Below are positions 13,771-44,150 of a stretch of 64,000 bases of DNA, piece after piece (position 1 is the first letter of the stretch; each line of letters begins with the position of its first letter). The notes below the pieces were generated by a model. It made no database searches. It had not been told where the DNA came from and worked only from the letters and a program-made list of their open reading frames with translations. The stretch lies in NCBI RefSeq assembly GCF_020382885.2, contig NC_058495.1, forward strand, positions 3,527,627-3,591,626, read 5' to 3'. Position numbers and translations under genes: made by a program. Source of the stretch: Scatophagus argus. Taxonomy: Eukaryota > Chordata > Actinopteri > Scatophagidae.

Positions 13771-14045
13771 AGGTTTGACTACAGATACTTTTAAAGGGGG
13801 ATATATAGTCTGTTATTAGGGAAAGATTGATCATGTCTAATAGGTGCAAAGTAAAGGTAAAACTTTTTTGAACAGTAAAACTTCTTTTTCTTCTTCTTCT
13901 ATTAGAGACATTACGTTATCAGAAGTTTAAGAACGATCATATGTATGTATACTCATTTTTACTGGAATTTGGGTCACTTCAGTAAAAATCAATACACATT
14001 TTGAAATGTAGATTAAAAGTTTTCATCACATTTTTATTTTCAAAT

Positions 14046-14051
14046 TTTATT
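14046..14051 (-). terminator. Candidate polyadenylation signal of the USP gene
   Basis: TTTATT on the plus strand is AATAAA on the minus strand. It lies about 280 nt beyond the USP stop codon, a reasonable 3' UTR length. Other A-rich signals nearby cannot be excluded. Confidence 0.45.
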
Positions 14052-14331
14052 CTTCCAAATATACATGTTTTTGATCATGGGAGAAACTGGAGCACCCAGA
14101 GAAAAGCCATGTAAGCATTTGGAGAACATCTCCATACAGAAAGCCCTTGTCCCAGCCCGGACATTGACAGGCTGAGGTGACAGTGATCACCACTGAGCCA
14201 CAGTGCAAAAACCAGGCAGGAGTTGCTGCTGGAGTTGTGCTACTTTCTGTGCAGCAGGTCTGCCCCCAAACGATGAGCCTCATCTATTGCTGAAAAGGTA
14301 AATGACACACGTGAGTACAATATTAGACTTT

Positions 14332-17300
14332 TTATAATGCTATATTATTGAACTCCTCTGTGGGAAAGAGCATGTGTGGTGCATCTATGTGTGTCTTCAA
14401 AAAGAATGATGTTTTTTTTTTGTTTGTTTTATTCATACACAGACTGAGCTTTTCTCTTACATCTTTCTCGTAAAAGAGCAGGCATGCCGTTTGCTGCCGC
14501 CGGTGACAGACGGATTTGCCAGTGGTCTCTGTAACGTGCTGGTCGTCGTATGTGAGCCAGTGGTCTGTCTTGTCGAACAGGCCTTGCACGCGGTGAACAC
14601 CGTCGCAGATGTAATGGCCTGAGAGGAGAGATGGAGAAATAGCAAAACTTTTGAAGAGGCATACGACTTTCAAATCTTGAATCTTGGCTCATTTTCAAAC
14701 ACAACCAAACTCTTACCGAAGTCAGCCGTGGGACCCAAATGGCTGATGATGCTCACCAGAGAGTAGCGAGTCTAGAAAAGAACACAGTTAGGCAGACATA
14801 TTTATAGACTGTGGGCACTGTATATTCAGCAGAGAGACTTCTGTATCTGTCTTTCTTAAAATTCATTAACGTAGATTAGTATCTACGAAATAATTCTAGA
14901 CTCTAGAATCCAATCTGGTTTACTTGTACTGTAAAAGTTGCCTTTTATTTATTGAACACCATCTTTACCTGTAATTTCCCAGTTATGGAACTAATAAAAG
15001 ATTAAGATATCGTACCTGTTCGGTGACACTGGACTCAGGATTCACCACCAGCTCCCTTGATAAAACGACAGGACTGTTCTCCTTCTCCAGGGTGAAGTAC
15101 TGGGTGAATCTGAACCTTTTCAACTGGAGGATCAAAACACTGTTGACAGAAAACAGACAGAGGAAGGAGAGGCTCAGATCACAGGTTCACACAGGAAGAC
15201 AGACAGGAAGGAGGGAAACTTTAGCCCAACACCTGACTCACTTTGGCAGGGTCAAGAACGAATACTTGTGCGATGAGTCCTCGCCACCACACTCACACCG
15301 ACACACCAGCTGATTCTCCTGCACCGGGAACAAGATGGATGATATCCAAATCATTTTCACAAACATATTTATACACACTCACAATATTTGGTGAAGTGTA
15401 AGGATGTGTGATGTTGTGAGGGAAATCACACTAAATTCTGAGTGTGCCACTTACTGTCAGGTACTCCTGCAGAAACTGGCTCACAGAGCCTCCAGGAACC
15501 AGGTCAAGGGAGAGGTTCAAATAATCCTCCACCCTCGTGGATTGCACACCACACCTGCAAAATGAAGGGGCAAATCAAAACACGATTATAGATTTTCTAA
15601 CAACACATCCTGACTGAGAGGTGTTACTTTACAGTCATATGAGTCGCATGAGGAACCTTTACAACATTAGTATCAAAATGTCTATGTATTCATACCCCTT
15701 GCAGGTCCTGGTGTCCAACATCTGGAAGGTGATGTGAGCATTAACAGGGCAGATGTAACTGATGCCCATGTCGACCGCTGCTGCCAACAGATCGTCAGAA
15801 AGAGTCCTCAGCTTGGTCAAGACACAACTGAGGAACTCATGGGCGTCCTGCACGCATACACACAACATATAGAACAAAATTTCAGAAACTTTGAAATTTG
15901 CTAAAACCATTTAAGTAAAGATCAGTGTGATACCCTGCTGTGTATTATTAATAAAAAGCATGCTAACTTTCTGATCGTCATCCTCGAATTCGGAGTTAAA
16001 CTCAGCTACAGTCATTTTAAAGGCTGCCAGGACACCTTTTTTCTCTGCATTGTTGTCAGTGAAGCGGCAGACTCCGACCTCCACAAATTGTCTGGAAAGA
16101 GCAAAAGCAAAGAGAAAAGGATGGAAGACGAGAAAGATATGTATATTTTTATTTATGTTCCTTCGCGTTGACCTACAAATTTATCAGAATAACCAGTGTG
16201 TGTGTGTGTGTGTGTGTAGAGTTGCTGTACCTGATGAACTGCGATTCAGGGTGAGAACTCCACACCATCTGCTGGTTGTGGACCTCCTGAATGAAACCAG
16301 TCAGGGTCAGGAGGCCCTGCAGGGTGGAGTTCATGTAACAAGTCTGCGCCAGGTTGGGTAACCTTAAACACAACAAGAGAGAGTACAGAATGGAGCTTGC
16401 TTTCTTCACCACATGCGTGTTTCTGCTGTTTTCAGAGGTGAACATTTATCATCACCATTATTATTACTTCTACTACTAATAATAACAACAACAACAATAA
16501 TAACTAAACCTGAAATAACTTTCTAAACATAAGTATAAAAACAGGATATGAACATTAAGTCCACAAATGAGTCTATGTAGGTGTTTACCCAAGGCAGACT
16601 AGCTCCTCTCTGGAAACGCTTCTTGCGCTTGCTGAGGTAAGCGGCTGTGAGGGATGTTCATATATTTCTGCCTTGACACTCCCACCGTGACCAGGTGGGA
16701 CGGAGCAAAGCCTGAACTCAGGTCCATCAGTGAGGAGGTTGATGCAGTGAGGAGGTTGAACACGACGGTGTTCTGTTGGAGAAGACGACAGGTGTGTGTC
16801 TTCTGCCACGTCTGCGTTCTGTGTGTCAGGGGTGGGTGTCTCCAGGACACCAGCTTCAGCACCCTCAGACTCCTGGACGACGCTGGTGAGGAGAACAGAG
16901 ATGGTTATTCACAGGGCTGAGCGGGTACACCATTATCTGTGTGGGAATCTGTTCAGTCATCTAAGTTATCTGTATCTGTGGTTGGACTTCGAATGGGCAG
17001 AGCTTAAACAGGAAGTGAGTGGTGCTTAAACCTGAATTGATCACGATTAACTGGTGGTTGTTAATTTAAACAACCTTCTTGTGGGCTGACAAGAAGTTGC
17101 TGTGATTGTTGTTTGTTAAAAAACAATTTACAAAAAAACTTCAGATCAATGTTTTGATTACAAGATCCATCCATCCATTTTCTATACCACCTATCCATCA
17201 CAGCTGTGTGGCAGGGGTGGGTGGCTGTGGACGAGAGTCAGCTGGGTTGACATACAAAGACAGACAACCACTCGCCACTCATGTAAGAATAAAACAGTGA

Positions 17301-18760
17301 CAGGGAACATTTTGCTGTATAAACTAATTTTTTTTCAGTTAAGGATCTGAACAGACAGGAACAGCAGTAGAGTGTGTTCAATTAAGAGACAGTCAAAGAA
17401 TTTCATACCTTTTTTCAGTGGCAGAAGGTGGCAGGGTTGTGTCTGCTGCAACATCTTCACGCACCAGTTGCAGCTCGGATGCAGCTGAGACTGGAGTGTC
17501 AGGGGAGGGTGATTCCTCCTGAGATTCGCCGCATTCACCCACCTTGGATTCCTGAATGATACTGACACTGGAAGTAAAGGAGAACAGAGATGGTTAGTTA
17601 CGCGTCACATCAAGAGTCACAACTTTAACATGCTACAACTATAAATATATTGTTTTTAAAAATGTTTCTAACTCGAAATCCACCCAGCAACTCCAACAAC
17701 AGTAACGGTGGCGAACAAAATCGTTGAGATCGCTTTCACAGTAATTACCTGAATGATTGAAACACTGACAGCCAATCAAAATCTATCCCTGTGATGCTTA
17801 TAATATTGTTTTCTGACTGCAGCCAACCTCTTTTATGTAAGTTAAAGACTTTTTGCACGGTGTGCCTTCATCAGTCAGGATGCAGCGCATGCTGGGTGCC
17901 AGAACAATAGTGTTCATCGTTGTGGAGGCTCACATTGTTATCATTATTGTTATCATTATAGTTCTGAGTTGGGACAGCCCTTAACACTAATGTAATTGGG
18001 CTCAATGTTCACTCAACCAAAGCAGGAACAGACAGTCAAAGAACTTCATACCTTTGTTCTGTGTCAGAAGATGGCAGATTTGTGTCTTCTGACACATCCG
18101 CTTTCACAGGAATCTGCTGTTTGGTTTTCTGTTGGGTACAAAAACACAGACCCAGTTGAACACAATTGAGACAGTCACAAATTACTGTACCATGTTTGTA
18201 AGTGGCTATAACTTGCAATACCCAGCTCTGATAAACATACCTTCTTAAAAGAGAAGAACCTGCACCACCAGGAAATCTTCTTAACTTTTCCCTTTTGAGC
18301 GTCAGCTGTGGCTGTAACTGTGGTGGCAGTGTTTGTCGGAGGGTCAGGGACCACTGTTCCCTGTTTTGGGTCTTCCTCAACTTTGACACTGGTAATGAAG
18401 AGAAAATAAAGGAGATTATTTAACTGTTTGCAAGTTGTCACAGTCCCTTAGGTGTCAATCAAGAGACCATGAAGAGGAAATCGTTAGGAGGTATTATCTT
18501 ACCTCCTCCGTGGGCTGAAGCACCTTGTGTCTCCAACTTCCACACCAGTTTGACATTTTTTCTGTGTAAAACATATAAACCCGTATGCGACTAAATATGG
18601 CAGACACATAATTTGCTGTTTCACAGAAGAATAGCAACATAAAAACATGAGGATTATCAAAATTCGATGCCAATGTTCTCAATGCACAAAGTCAAACTAA
18701 CAGTTTAGGAAACAAGATCAGGTATCATACCTTTTTTTTTCTGCAAGGCACACAAAACAT
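14332..18760 (-). CDS. USP37-like ubiquitin-specific protease, compact, 14 coding exons
   Basis: Cysteine deubiquitinase of the USP37/26/29 group. Coding exons (5' to 3'): 18731-18760, 18503-18561, 18241-18388, 18052-18128, 17409-17567, 16589-16882, 16231-16362, 15968-16091, 15696-15847, 15455-15554, 15242-15318, 15016-15139, 14717-14771, 14332-14618. All join in phase with GT-AG sites and give 605 aa. The catalytic domain starts about residue 250: Cys box NLAQTCYMN (Cys264, oxyanion Asn259), DAHEFL, a CKGC pair and a CRCEC cluster, VLILQLKRF, then YSLVSIISHLG and GHY (His512) and WLTYDD (Asp about 536), ending near FYEK. Unlike USP37 (about 980 aa) it lacks the long insert with ubiquitin-interacting motifs. 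Residues 30-210 are a repeated, acidic Ser/Thr/Pro-rich linker. The MFCVPCRKKK start is inferred from phase and is the weakest part. Substrate unknown; no symbol assigned. Confidence 0.88.
14965..15012 (+). repeat. Possible LINE 3' tail fragment in a USP intron
   Basis: The phrase CTGTAATTTCCCAGTTATGG followed by AACTAATAAAAGATTAAG resembles a worn LINE 3' terminus. It ends almost at the donor of USP exon 12 (15015). It is short, so a chance match is possible. Confidence 0.35.
16196..16217 (+). repeat. TG dinucleotide microsatellite
   Basis: An uninterrupted TG run lies in a USP intron, 14 nt from the exon 7 donor. Confidence 0.9.
16589..18388 (-). repeat. Tandemly duplicated linker exons in the USP gene
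   Basis: Three units each begin in the same phase with an SV codon pair and continue with an acidic Pro/Ser-rich stretch to a DV(S/A)EDT-L-(P/S)SS-TE-R ending. They are exons 18241-18388 plus 18052-18128, exon 17409-17567, and the first part of exon 16589-16882. Flanking introns match too: GGAGAACAGAGATGGTTA beside the 17567 and 16882 acceptors, and GACAGTCAAAGAA followed by TTCATACCTTT beside the 18052 and 17409 donors. The unit therefore spread as a genomic segment, not just as coding sequence. Confidence 0.8.
17163..17290 (+). repeat. Dispersed fish repeat fragment (ATCCATCCATCC type)
   Basis: The piece begins ATCCATCCATCCATTTTCTA and has the later motif AGACAGACAACCACTCGC. This is the ordered signature of a widespread teleost repeat. 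It sits in the USP intron between two duplicated linker exons and is internally shortened. Confidence 0.6.
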
Positions 18761-19717
18761 CTTTGCAGCAATTAATAATAATTTGCTCAAAAATCAGTAA
18801 ATTCTAGACGAGAGCTTCTCTATCCAGCTGTGTGCAACGAAGACGACTTTGCAAGTGTGAAAATGTGCAGCAAAATCTGTTTAGAATGTTGTTTAGAATG
18901 TGAACTTTACTGACACAATATGGAATGGAATCTTAAAGGTTCTTTCTGTCTTTGGTTCTTACAATTAAAGATTTTACCAAATAAGGTAAAAAAAGATATA
19001 ATATTTAAGGAAATTACTGTCAACTATCATCATATATGATAATATCATAGCAGAAGAACCAGTGTTGTGTGTAGACCTACTGTGAAATCCTAAAAGCAGC
19101 CGCAGCGTCCCAAGAAGGAAGGGTGGTCTCACTCCATCTGAAGTTAAAGGAGCGTGTTTCAATGAACCTAACACTTCATTGCTTGGATATTTCACATCCC
19201 ATTTCAGCCCACTGAATCCTCATATCTTATGGGAAAAGCTTACTATAGAAATGATGAAATAGTGACATCTATTAGCTGACACCTTGACCTGTTTGAAAGC
19301 ATACTTTTAGTTTTATCACCAGTCACATATCCACCTTTTAAACAACAGACCTTCCTTACAGCAGACATTTTAACCACACGTACGACAGGTTGTGATGCCT
19401 GAGTAACCACGGGTTCTCATGGATTTAAATGAGTAAACTCCACTAGTCTACAAAGTGCTAATGTAACGTGAAGGTGAAATCACTAAGAATGTGTGATCCC
19501 ACACAACAGAGAGCTGTTGCGTTGTTCCATAACGGACTACCCCTATACTCAAAGAATCTACAGTCACAATAGTAACCACATCTTTTCAATTAATGTCATA
19601 ATCAAAATTTAGTTCATTGACTGCTTTCACTTCTTGTTTATGTTCTTTAATACTCATTTCACAGGGCAGAAATACTGCTGCTCTACGAACTTTAGTCACT
19701 TGGGGGCAGTGTCCAAT

Positions 19718-19782
<65 letters not shown>

Positions 19783-20674
19783 TCACATGTCTGCTGCAGT
19801 TTTAGGTATAACTTTAAGGTATAGTGAGGAGAATACTTCTGCGTGTGTTATCAACATTCCTTCACCGACGACCACAAATATATGTTGTGACATAAATAAA
19901 TTGCCTACTGAGTTGGTCTAATCTGCCTGATTCAATGCTGTGAGAGCTAACAATGTCTGTGTTCTCTCTTCTTCACACACTCAGGATTTGTGTTGGACCA
20001 ATCGAATCATCGCCTTAATGTTTTTCTCATCACAGCTATTCATTCACACAGAAGGCCACATTCAAGTACCATCAAGCCCTAAGGCTGTTTCAGGGCCCTC
20101 CCACCCTCAAGCACCTTCATGGTTCAGCAATTGCACAAACATCAGCCCTGCTTGATTTGCATACATTAATGCCTCATCAGTCACTGACTGTGATGACTGT
20201 TATACACCAAGTGCAAGTCATAAAATCCACAGCACTAACAATGTCACTTGTCTCATCAATGTTAAGCCAGTGTGCAGAGTCCTCATCTTTCAAAGTTTTG
20301 AAAATGAGTGCTCTCCAGAGGCACTGCTCACTGCTCAGGGAGAGTTAAGTAAATCCAGAGCGTTTAACATATCCATTCATCTTTGGAAAAAAAAACGATG
20401 ACATCTTCTTTCTTAGTTGAAGCAAAGTCTGCACACTTTAATTTAAAAAACAAAAGATTCAAATACATGCTACAACAGGCAACCACACATTGACACCTGA
20501 AATAATAATTTGCAAATGTAATCATAACAGAAAGTTGACAAACTTCTCATAGTTCTGAGTGGTTTATTCAATTGTTAATCAACTGTTTTGAACAATCAAT
20601 AATCAATATCAAACAGTGTGCTGTCTCTTTATTTCAGTACCAGCAAATGGATTCAAAGGTGGAAAACAAAGGTG
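18761..20674. other. Intergenic region upstream of the USP gene
   Basis: No gene was recognised. The only clear structure is the ATCT microsatellite at 19718-19782. Short ORFs here owe their SIYLSIYL repeats to that microsatellite. The USP promoter is probably just above 18760, but no CpG block or TATA box stands out. Confidence 0.55.
19718..19782 (+). repeat. ATCT tetranucleotide microsatellite, about 16 units
   Basis: An uninterrupted TCTA/ATCT run extends about 65 bp. Pure tracts of this length are usually polymorphic. Confidence 0.95.
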
Positions 20675-20841
20675 GGGGCAGCCGTGGCCTAGAGGTTGGA
20701 GAAACGGCTTGTGATCGGAGGGTCACTGGTTCGATTCCCCCACCGGACGGGCAGGAAAAATTTGGGTGTGGTGGAGTGATTAATGCGAAAAAATGCTCCC
20801 CCCCTTCATTAGCTGGCTGATGTGCCCTTGAGCAAGGCAAT
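20675..20841 (+). mobile_element. tRNA-derived SINE, 5' part (split by a LINE)
   Basis: The head GGGGGCAGCCGTGGCCTAGA carries an A-box-like segment. GGTTCGATTCC 50 bp later is a good RNA polymerase III B box. The body continues to CCTTGAGCAAGGCA, a phrase common near the middle of fish SINEs, and then stops at the LINE end. The remaining SINE part resumes at about 22291. Confidence 0.8.
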
Positions 20842-22290
20842 AAGATAAGATAAGATGAACTTTATTGATCCCGCAGTGGGGAAATTCACCTGTTGTGGCA
20901 GCTCACAAGAACACAAGAAGAGTGCAAAAAGTGTTTTACAAAAAGTTACAAAAAATATAGAGGTGAAATAAATTAACAATTTACAAGGTAAGTAAAAATA
21001 GTACACTATAAAGCTATATACAAGTCCTCATAAGGGAAGAAAGAGGACTAGACCATAGAATTATACAGTCTAACAGCAGCGGGAATGAAAGACCTGCGGT
21101 AGCGCTCCTTCCTACACTGAGGGTGTAGCAGTCTGCCACTGAAGGAGCTGTTCAGAGCCTCCACTGTCTGATGCAGAGGATGAGAGGTGTTGTCCATGAT
21201 GGATGTCAGCTTGGCCAACATCCTCCTCTCACCCACCTGCTCCACGGAGTCCAGTGGGCAGCCCAGGACAGAGCTGGCCCTCCTGACCAGCTTATTTAGT
21301 CTCTTCCTGTCCCGGTCCGTGCTGCCCGGTCCCCAACAGACCACAGCATACTGAATAGCAGAGGCTACCACAGAGTCATAAAAAGTCCTTAGGAGGGGCC
21401 TGCACACTCCAAAGGACCTCAGTCTCCTCAGAAGGTGGAGGCGACTTTGGCCCTTCTTGTACAGGGCATCGGTGTTATGTGACCAGTCCAGTTTATGGTT
21501 GAGGTGGACACCCAGGTACTTGAAACTGTCCACAATCTCAATGTCCAAGCCCTGGATGTTCACTGGTGTATGTGGTAATGACCTTCTCCGAAAGTCAATC
21601 ACCATCTCCTTTGTTTTACTGGTGTTTAAGCACAGGTGGTTGCGCTCACACCAGTCCACAAAGTCCACGATGACTGACCTGTACTCCGTCTCATTCCCCT
21701 CAGACACACAGCCAACAATGGCTGAGTCGTCAGAGAACTTCTGGAGGTGACATCTGCTGGTGTTGTAGGTGAAGTCCGAGGTGTAGAGGGTGAAGAGGAA
21801 AGGTGAGAGTACTGTTCCCTGGGGGGCCCCCGTGCTGCAGACCACCACCTCAGACACACAGTTACGCAGTCTCACATACTGTGGCCTGTTGGTGAGGTAA
21901 TCGATGATCCAAGCAGCCAAATGTCCGTCCACACCTGCTCTCTCCAGCTTCTCTCTCAGCAGTACCAGCTGAATTGTGTTGAATGCGCTAGAGAAATCAA
22001 AAAACATGATTCTCACAGCGCTCCCAGCACTCTCCAGGTGAGTCAGCGCCCGGTGCAGCAGGTAGATGACAGCATCATCCACCCCAATGTTTGGCCTGTA
22101 GGCAAACTGCAGCGTGTCCATCGCTGTACTCGCCACAGAGCGAAGGTGACTGAGGATGAGCCTCTCCATGGTCTTCATCAGGTGAGAGGTCAAGGCGACA
22201 GGCCTGTAGTGGTTTGGCTCCTTGGGGTGTGCAGTCTTAGGAACTGGAACCACACAGGAGGTCTTCCACAGGACGGGGACCCTCTCCAGA
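20842..22290 (-). mobile_element. L2/CR1-type LINE, 5'-truncated, inserted in a SINE
   Basis: A non-LTR retrotransposon on the minus strand. Its 3' end is at about 20842, with GATCAATAAAG and a short TTATC repeat tail (seen on the plus strand as repeated AAGAT). Its 5' side is truncated near 22290, so only the reverse-transcriptase region and 3' end remain. Both borders touch SINE sequence, which makes it the younger insertion. No clear target-site duplication was seen. Confidence 0.85.
21048..22253 (-). CDS. LINE reverse transcriptase ORF, open but 5'-truncated
   Basis: The 401-codon frame has no internal stop. Ordered motifs: PKEPNHYRPVALTS (fingers), FFDFSSAFNTIQ (motif A, with the catalytic Asp), GAPQGTVLSPFLF (motif B) and KFSDDSAIVG (motif C). 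Motif C has Ser where Ala is usual before the Asp pair. A Cas-like or host function is not suggested. The frame stays open upstream of the first Met to about 22285, so the start is artificial. The apurinic endonuclease domain is missing, so the copy cannot move on its own. The intact frame implies recent insertion. Confidence 0.88.
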   Translation of the reverse strand: MVPVPKTAHPKEPNHYRPVALTSHLMKTMERLILSHLRSVASTAMDTLQFAYRPNIGVDDAVIYLLHRALTHLESAGSAVRIMFFDFSSAFNTIQLVLLREKLERAGVDGHLAAWIIDYLTNRPQYVRLRNCVSEVVVCSTGAPQGTVLSPFLFTLYTSDFTYNTSRCHLQKFSDDSAIVGCVSEGNETEYRSVIVDFVDWCERNHLCLNTSKTKEMVIDFRRRSLPHTPVNIQGLDIEIVDSFKYLGVHLNHKLDWSHNTDALYKKGQSRLHLLRRLRSFGVCRPLLRTFYDSVVASAIQYAVVCWGPGSTDRDRKRLNKLVRRASSVLGCPLDSVEQVGERRMLAKLTSIMDNTSHPLHQTVEALNSSFSGRLLHPQCRKERYRRSFIPAAVRLYNSMV

Positions 22291-22449
22291 CTAAGGCTCG
22301 CTGCCCACTGTGTTTCACTGCATGTAATTTGCCAGGTGTTGAATGTGTGTGTTCAGCTAAGGATGGGATAAATGCAGTAGTCAAATTCAGTATGTGTATG
22401 TAAAAATATATATACTGTCAATAAAGCTGATTCTTCTTCTTCTTCTTCT
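22291..22449 (+). mobile_element. tRNA-derived SINE, 3' part
   Basis: Immediately after the LINE truncation point the SINE body resumes with GCTGCCCACTGTGTTTCACT. It runs through GCTAAGGATGGGATAAATGC and GTCAATAAAGCTGATTC to a TTC trinucleotide tail (about 22433-22449). With 20675-20841 it makes one element cut in two. Confidence 0.75.
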
Positions 22450-22921
22450 ATGAGTGTTATGAAGGTTATATCACTGTTCATTGTGATAGTTTGTTATGAA
22501 ACTGATCATTTTATGAATCATCTTCATCATCTTCTCACAATGTTTTCCTGTCAGTCAGCAAGCTGGCATGAATTTCATGTATCAGCTAGCTAACAGCCCA
22601 TCAGCGGTGAGAGTTGTAAATGAAGTTTAGCTTCATTTACAACTTTTATTTATTACGTTATTTGAACTGTGTCACGCATCTACTGATTAAGACTGGTCAT
22701 TTTGTTATAAAATGTTTATCAATCCAAAAATAACATTCAGAAGTCAAGACTTTATGAGCCATAATTTCTTAATTTTGCCTGCTTGCATTTCAATTAAAAT
22801 TTAATACAGGGATTTAAATATGAAGACAGTGAGGAACAAGGTGAAATATTAATGCCTGCATGCTGTTACAGTATGATGAGCTATAAATAAACAAACAACA
22901 ACTTGTACTAAAAGAATATAG

Positions 22922-22927
22922 TTTTAT
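22922..22927 (-). terminator. Candidate polyadenylation signal of fam120a
   Basis: TTTATT on the plus strand is AATAAA on the minus strand, with a T-rich stretch beyond it at lower coordinates. It would give fam120a a 3' UTR of about 1.3 kb, of the order expected for this gene. Nearer signals cannot be ruled out. Confidence 0.4.
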
Positions 22928-24231
22928 TAAGCATTGTAGCTAAGTTGCCTTCACATACACCACACCATAATCCATCAACATTCAAACAAACCCAACAGCA
23001 GTTCATTCTTTTACAATCCATGAGTTTGGAAGAAACTCTGATCAACTTACATAGAAGGTAACCTATTTAGTTCTTGCAAGGGGAACTGGGGGAATACACC
23101 ATTTCTCTGATCACTAATGAAATATGAGAATTAAGCTGAAATGTTAAATGATGGTGATTCTGGTGTAAAGTAGTACGACTGTAAAAACAACACTAAAGAA
23201 AATCTCAAAACTGATTTACTGGCTGACGGTTTCAGTCTTAATTGGGAGGTCGAGCACGGCGCTTTCAGCTACAAAAAGGGTGAATTTAATCAAAGCTTTT
23301 TATGAGTTTTTTTTTGTTTTTTTTCCCAGATATTTCACTAATGCAGAAAACAGCAACAGAGAACAACGTAGTGTGAACACACTATTTAAGTGGCTAGATT
23401 TTTTTTTCAATTAAATGCAACAGAGGTCAATATCACAAACAAATCAAGATCAGAACAATTCGATTACTAACAGTTAACACCTTTTTATGGGAAATCACTG
23501 ATATTAGCCATTTCTTTAATTTGCAAATGGGCACAGTACTTGTGAAGATGGAAGAAAAAGTACAACATGCATAATAACTACAAACCTCGTAGACTGTGAA
23601 CCATGCAGAAGGTTTTTTTTTTGTTGAATTAAGCGGTAATACTACAGCTCTATGTTCGATTCAAGAAACCAAGTTGAGTATCAGGGTTTTAGTGAGATCG
23701 TCTGCATCTGATTTTTAGAGCCATTTCTTGAAATGTTACTTACAGCTAAATGCCTGAAAGTATATGAAGCTCATCTGAAAGGATGAACACAGTTAGTTAA
23801 ATATGAACCGAACCGAGAGCGCAGACCAAGGCCAATGCATTCTGCTTTCCAATTCTATATTTGCTTTTCATTAAGCAGTTACTGTGACAACAAAAAATTG
23901 ATAAGCGCACTATGGTGGACACATGGCACCAAGTACTGGGAGAGTGTCAACCTATAAGAACTAAAATACTTCAGAATTAAAGCTTCTTGAAGCTTTAATG
24001 TCCTAATGAAAATTTCATTCTAATAAACGTGTAGAGATCTTGGTGATGAGGGTGAACAACTCCTTAAACTAGCAGTGTGTCATATGTCATGTTTTTACTG
24101 AGAGGGTTCCGAATCTCATCTCTGCTCTTGGTCTGACAGGAAAAATGTACATTGACTGTAGGCCTTCTTAATTTCCAGATATCCTGACTCTGTTCCACCT
24201 TTCATCCTTCACCCTCTCTAGAAAAATAGAC
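22928..24231 (-). other. Probable fam120a 3' UTR
   Basis: This AT-rich stretch lies between the fam120a stop codon and a candidate polyA signal. It has no ORF with recognisable content and no clear repeat. The assignment as 3' UTR is inferred from position only. Confidence 0.45.

Positions 24232-44150
<19,919 letters not shown>

Larger units (their letters stand above)
9531..14045. other. Intergenic region between usp37-like and phf2
   Basis: No gene was recognised in this 4.5 kb. It contains an AAAT-type microsatellite (9844-9886), a TA/GA microsatellite (10364-10403), a long dispersed repeat (about 11930-12645) and a second dispersed repeat (about 13520-13770). ORFs in it, such as 11181-11570 on the minus strand, lack domains and plausible splice context. 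Confidence 0.6.

Noticed and set aside
19617-19921. Two ORFs with SIYLSIYL repeats
   Set aside because: The repeats are translations of the ATCT microsatellite.
20675-20760. tRNA gene suggested by A-box and B-box motifs
   Set aside because: The sequence continues as a SINE and the segment does not fold as a proper cloverleaf with an anticodon arm; it is a tRNA-derived SINE head.
21921-22403. ORF of 160 codons on the plus strand
   Set aside because: It is antisense to the LINE reverse transcriptase and crosses the LINE-SINE border.
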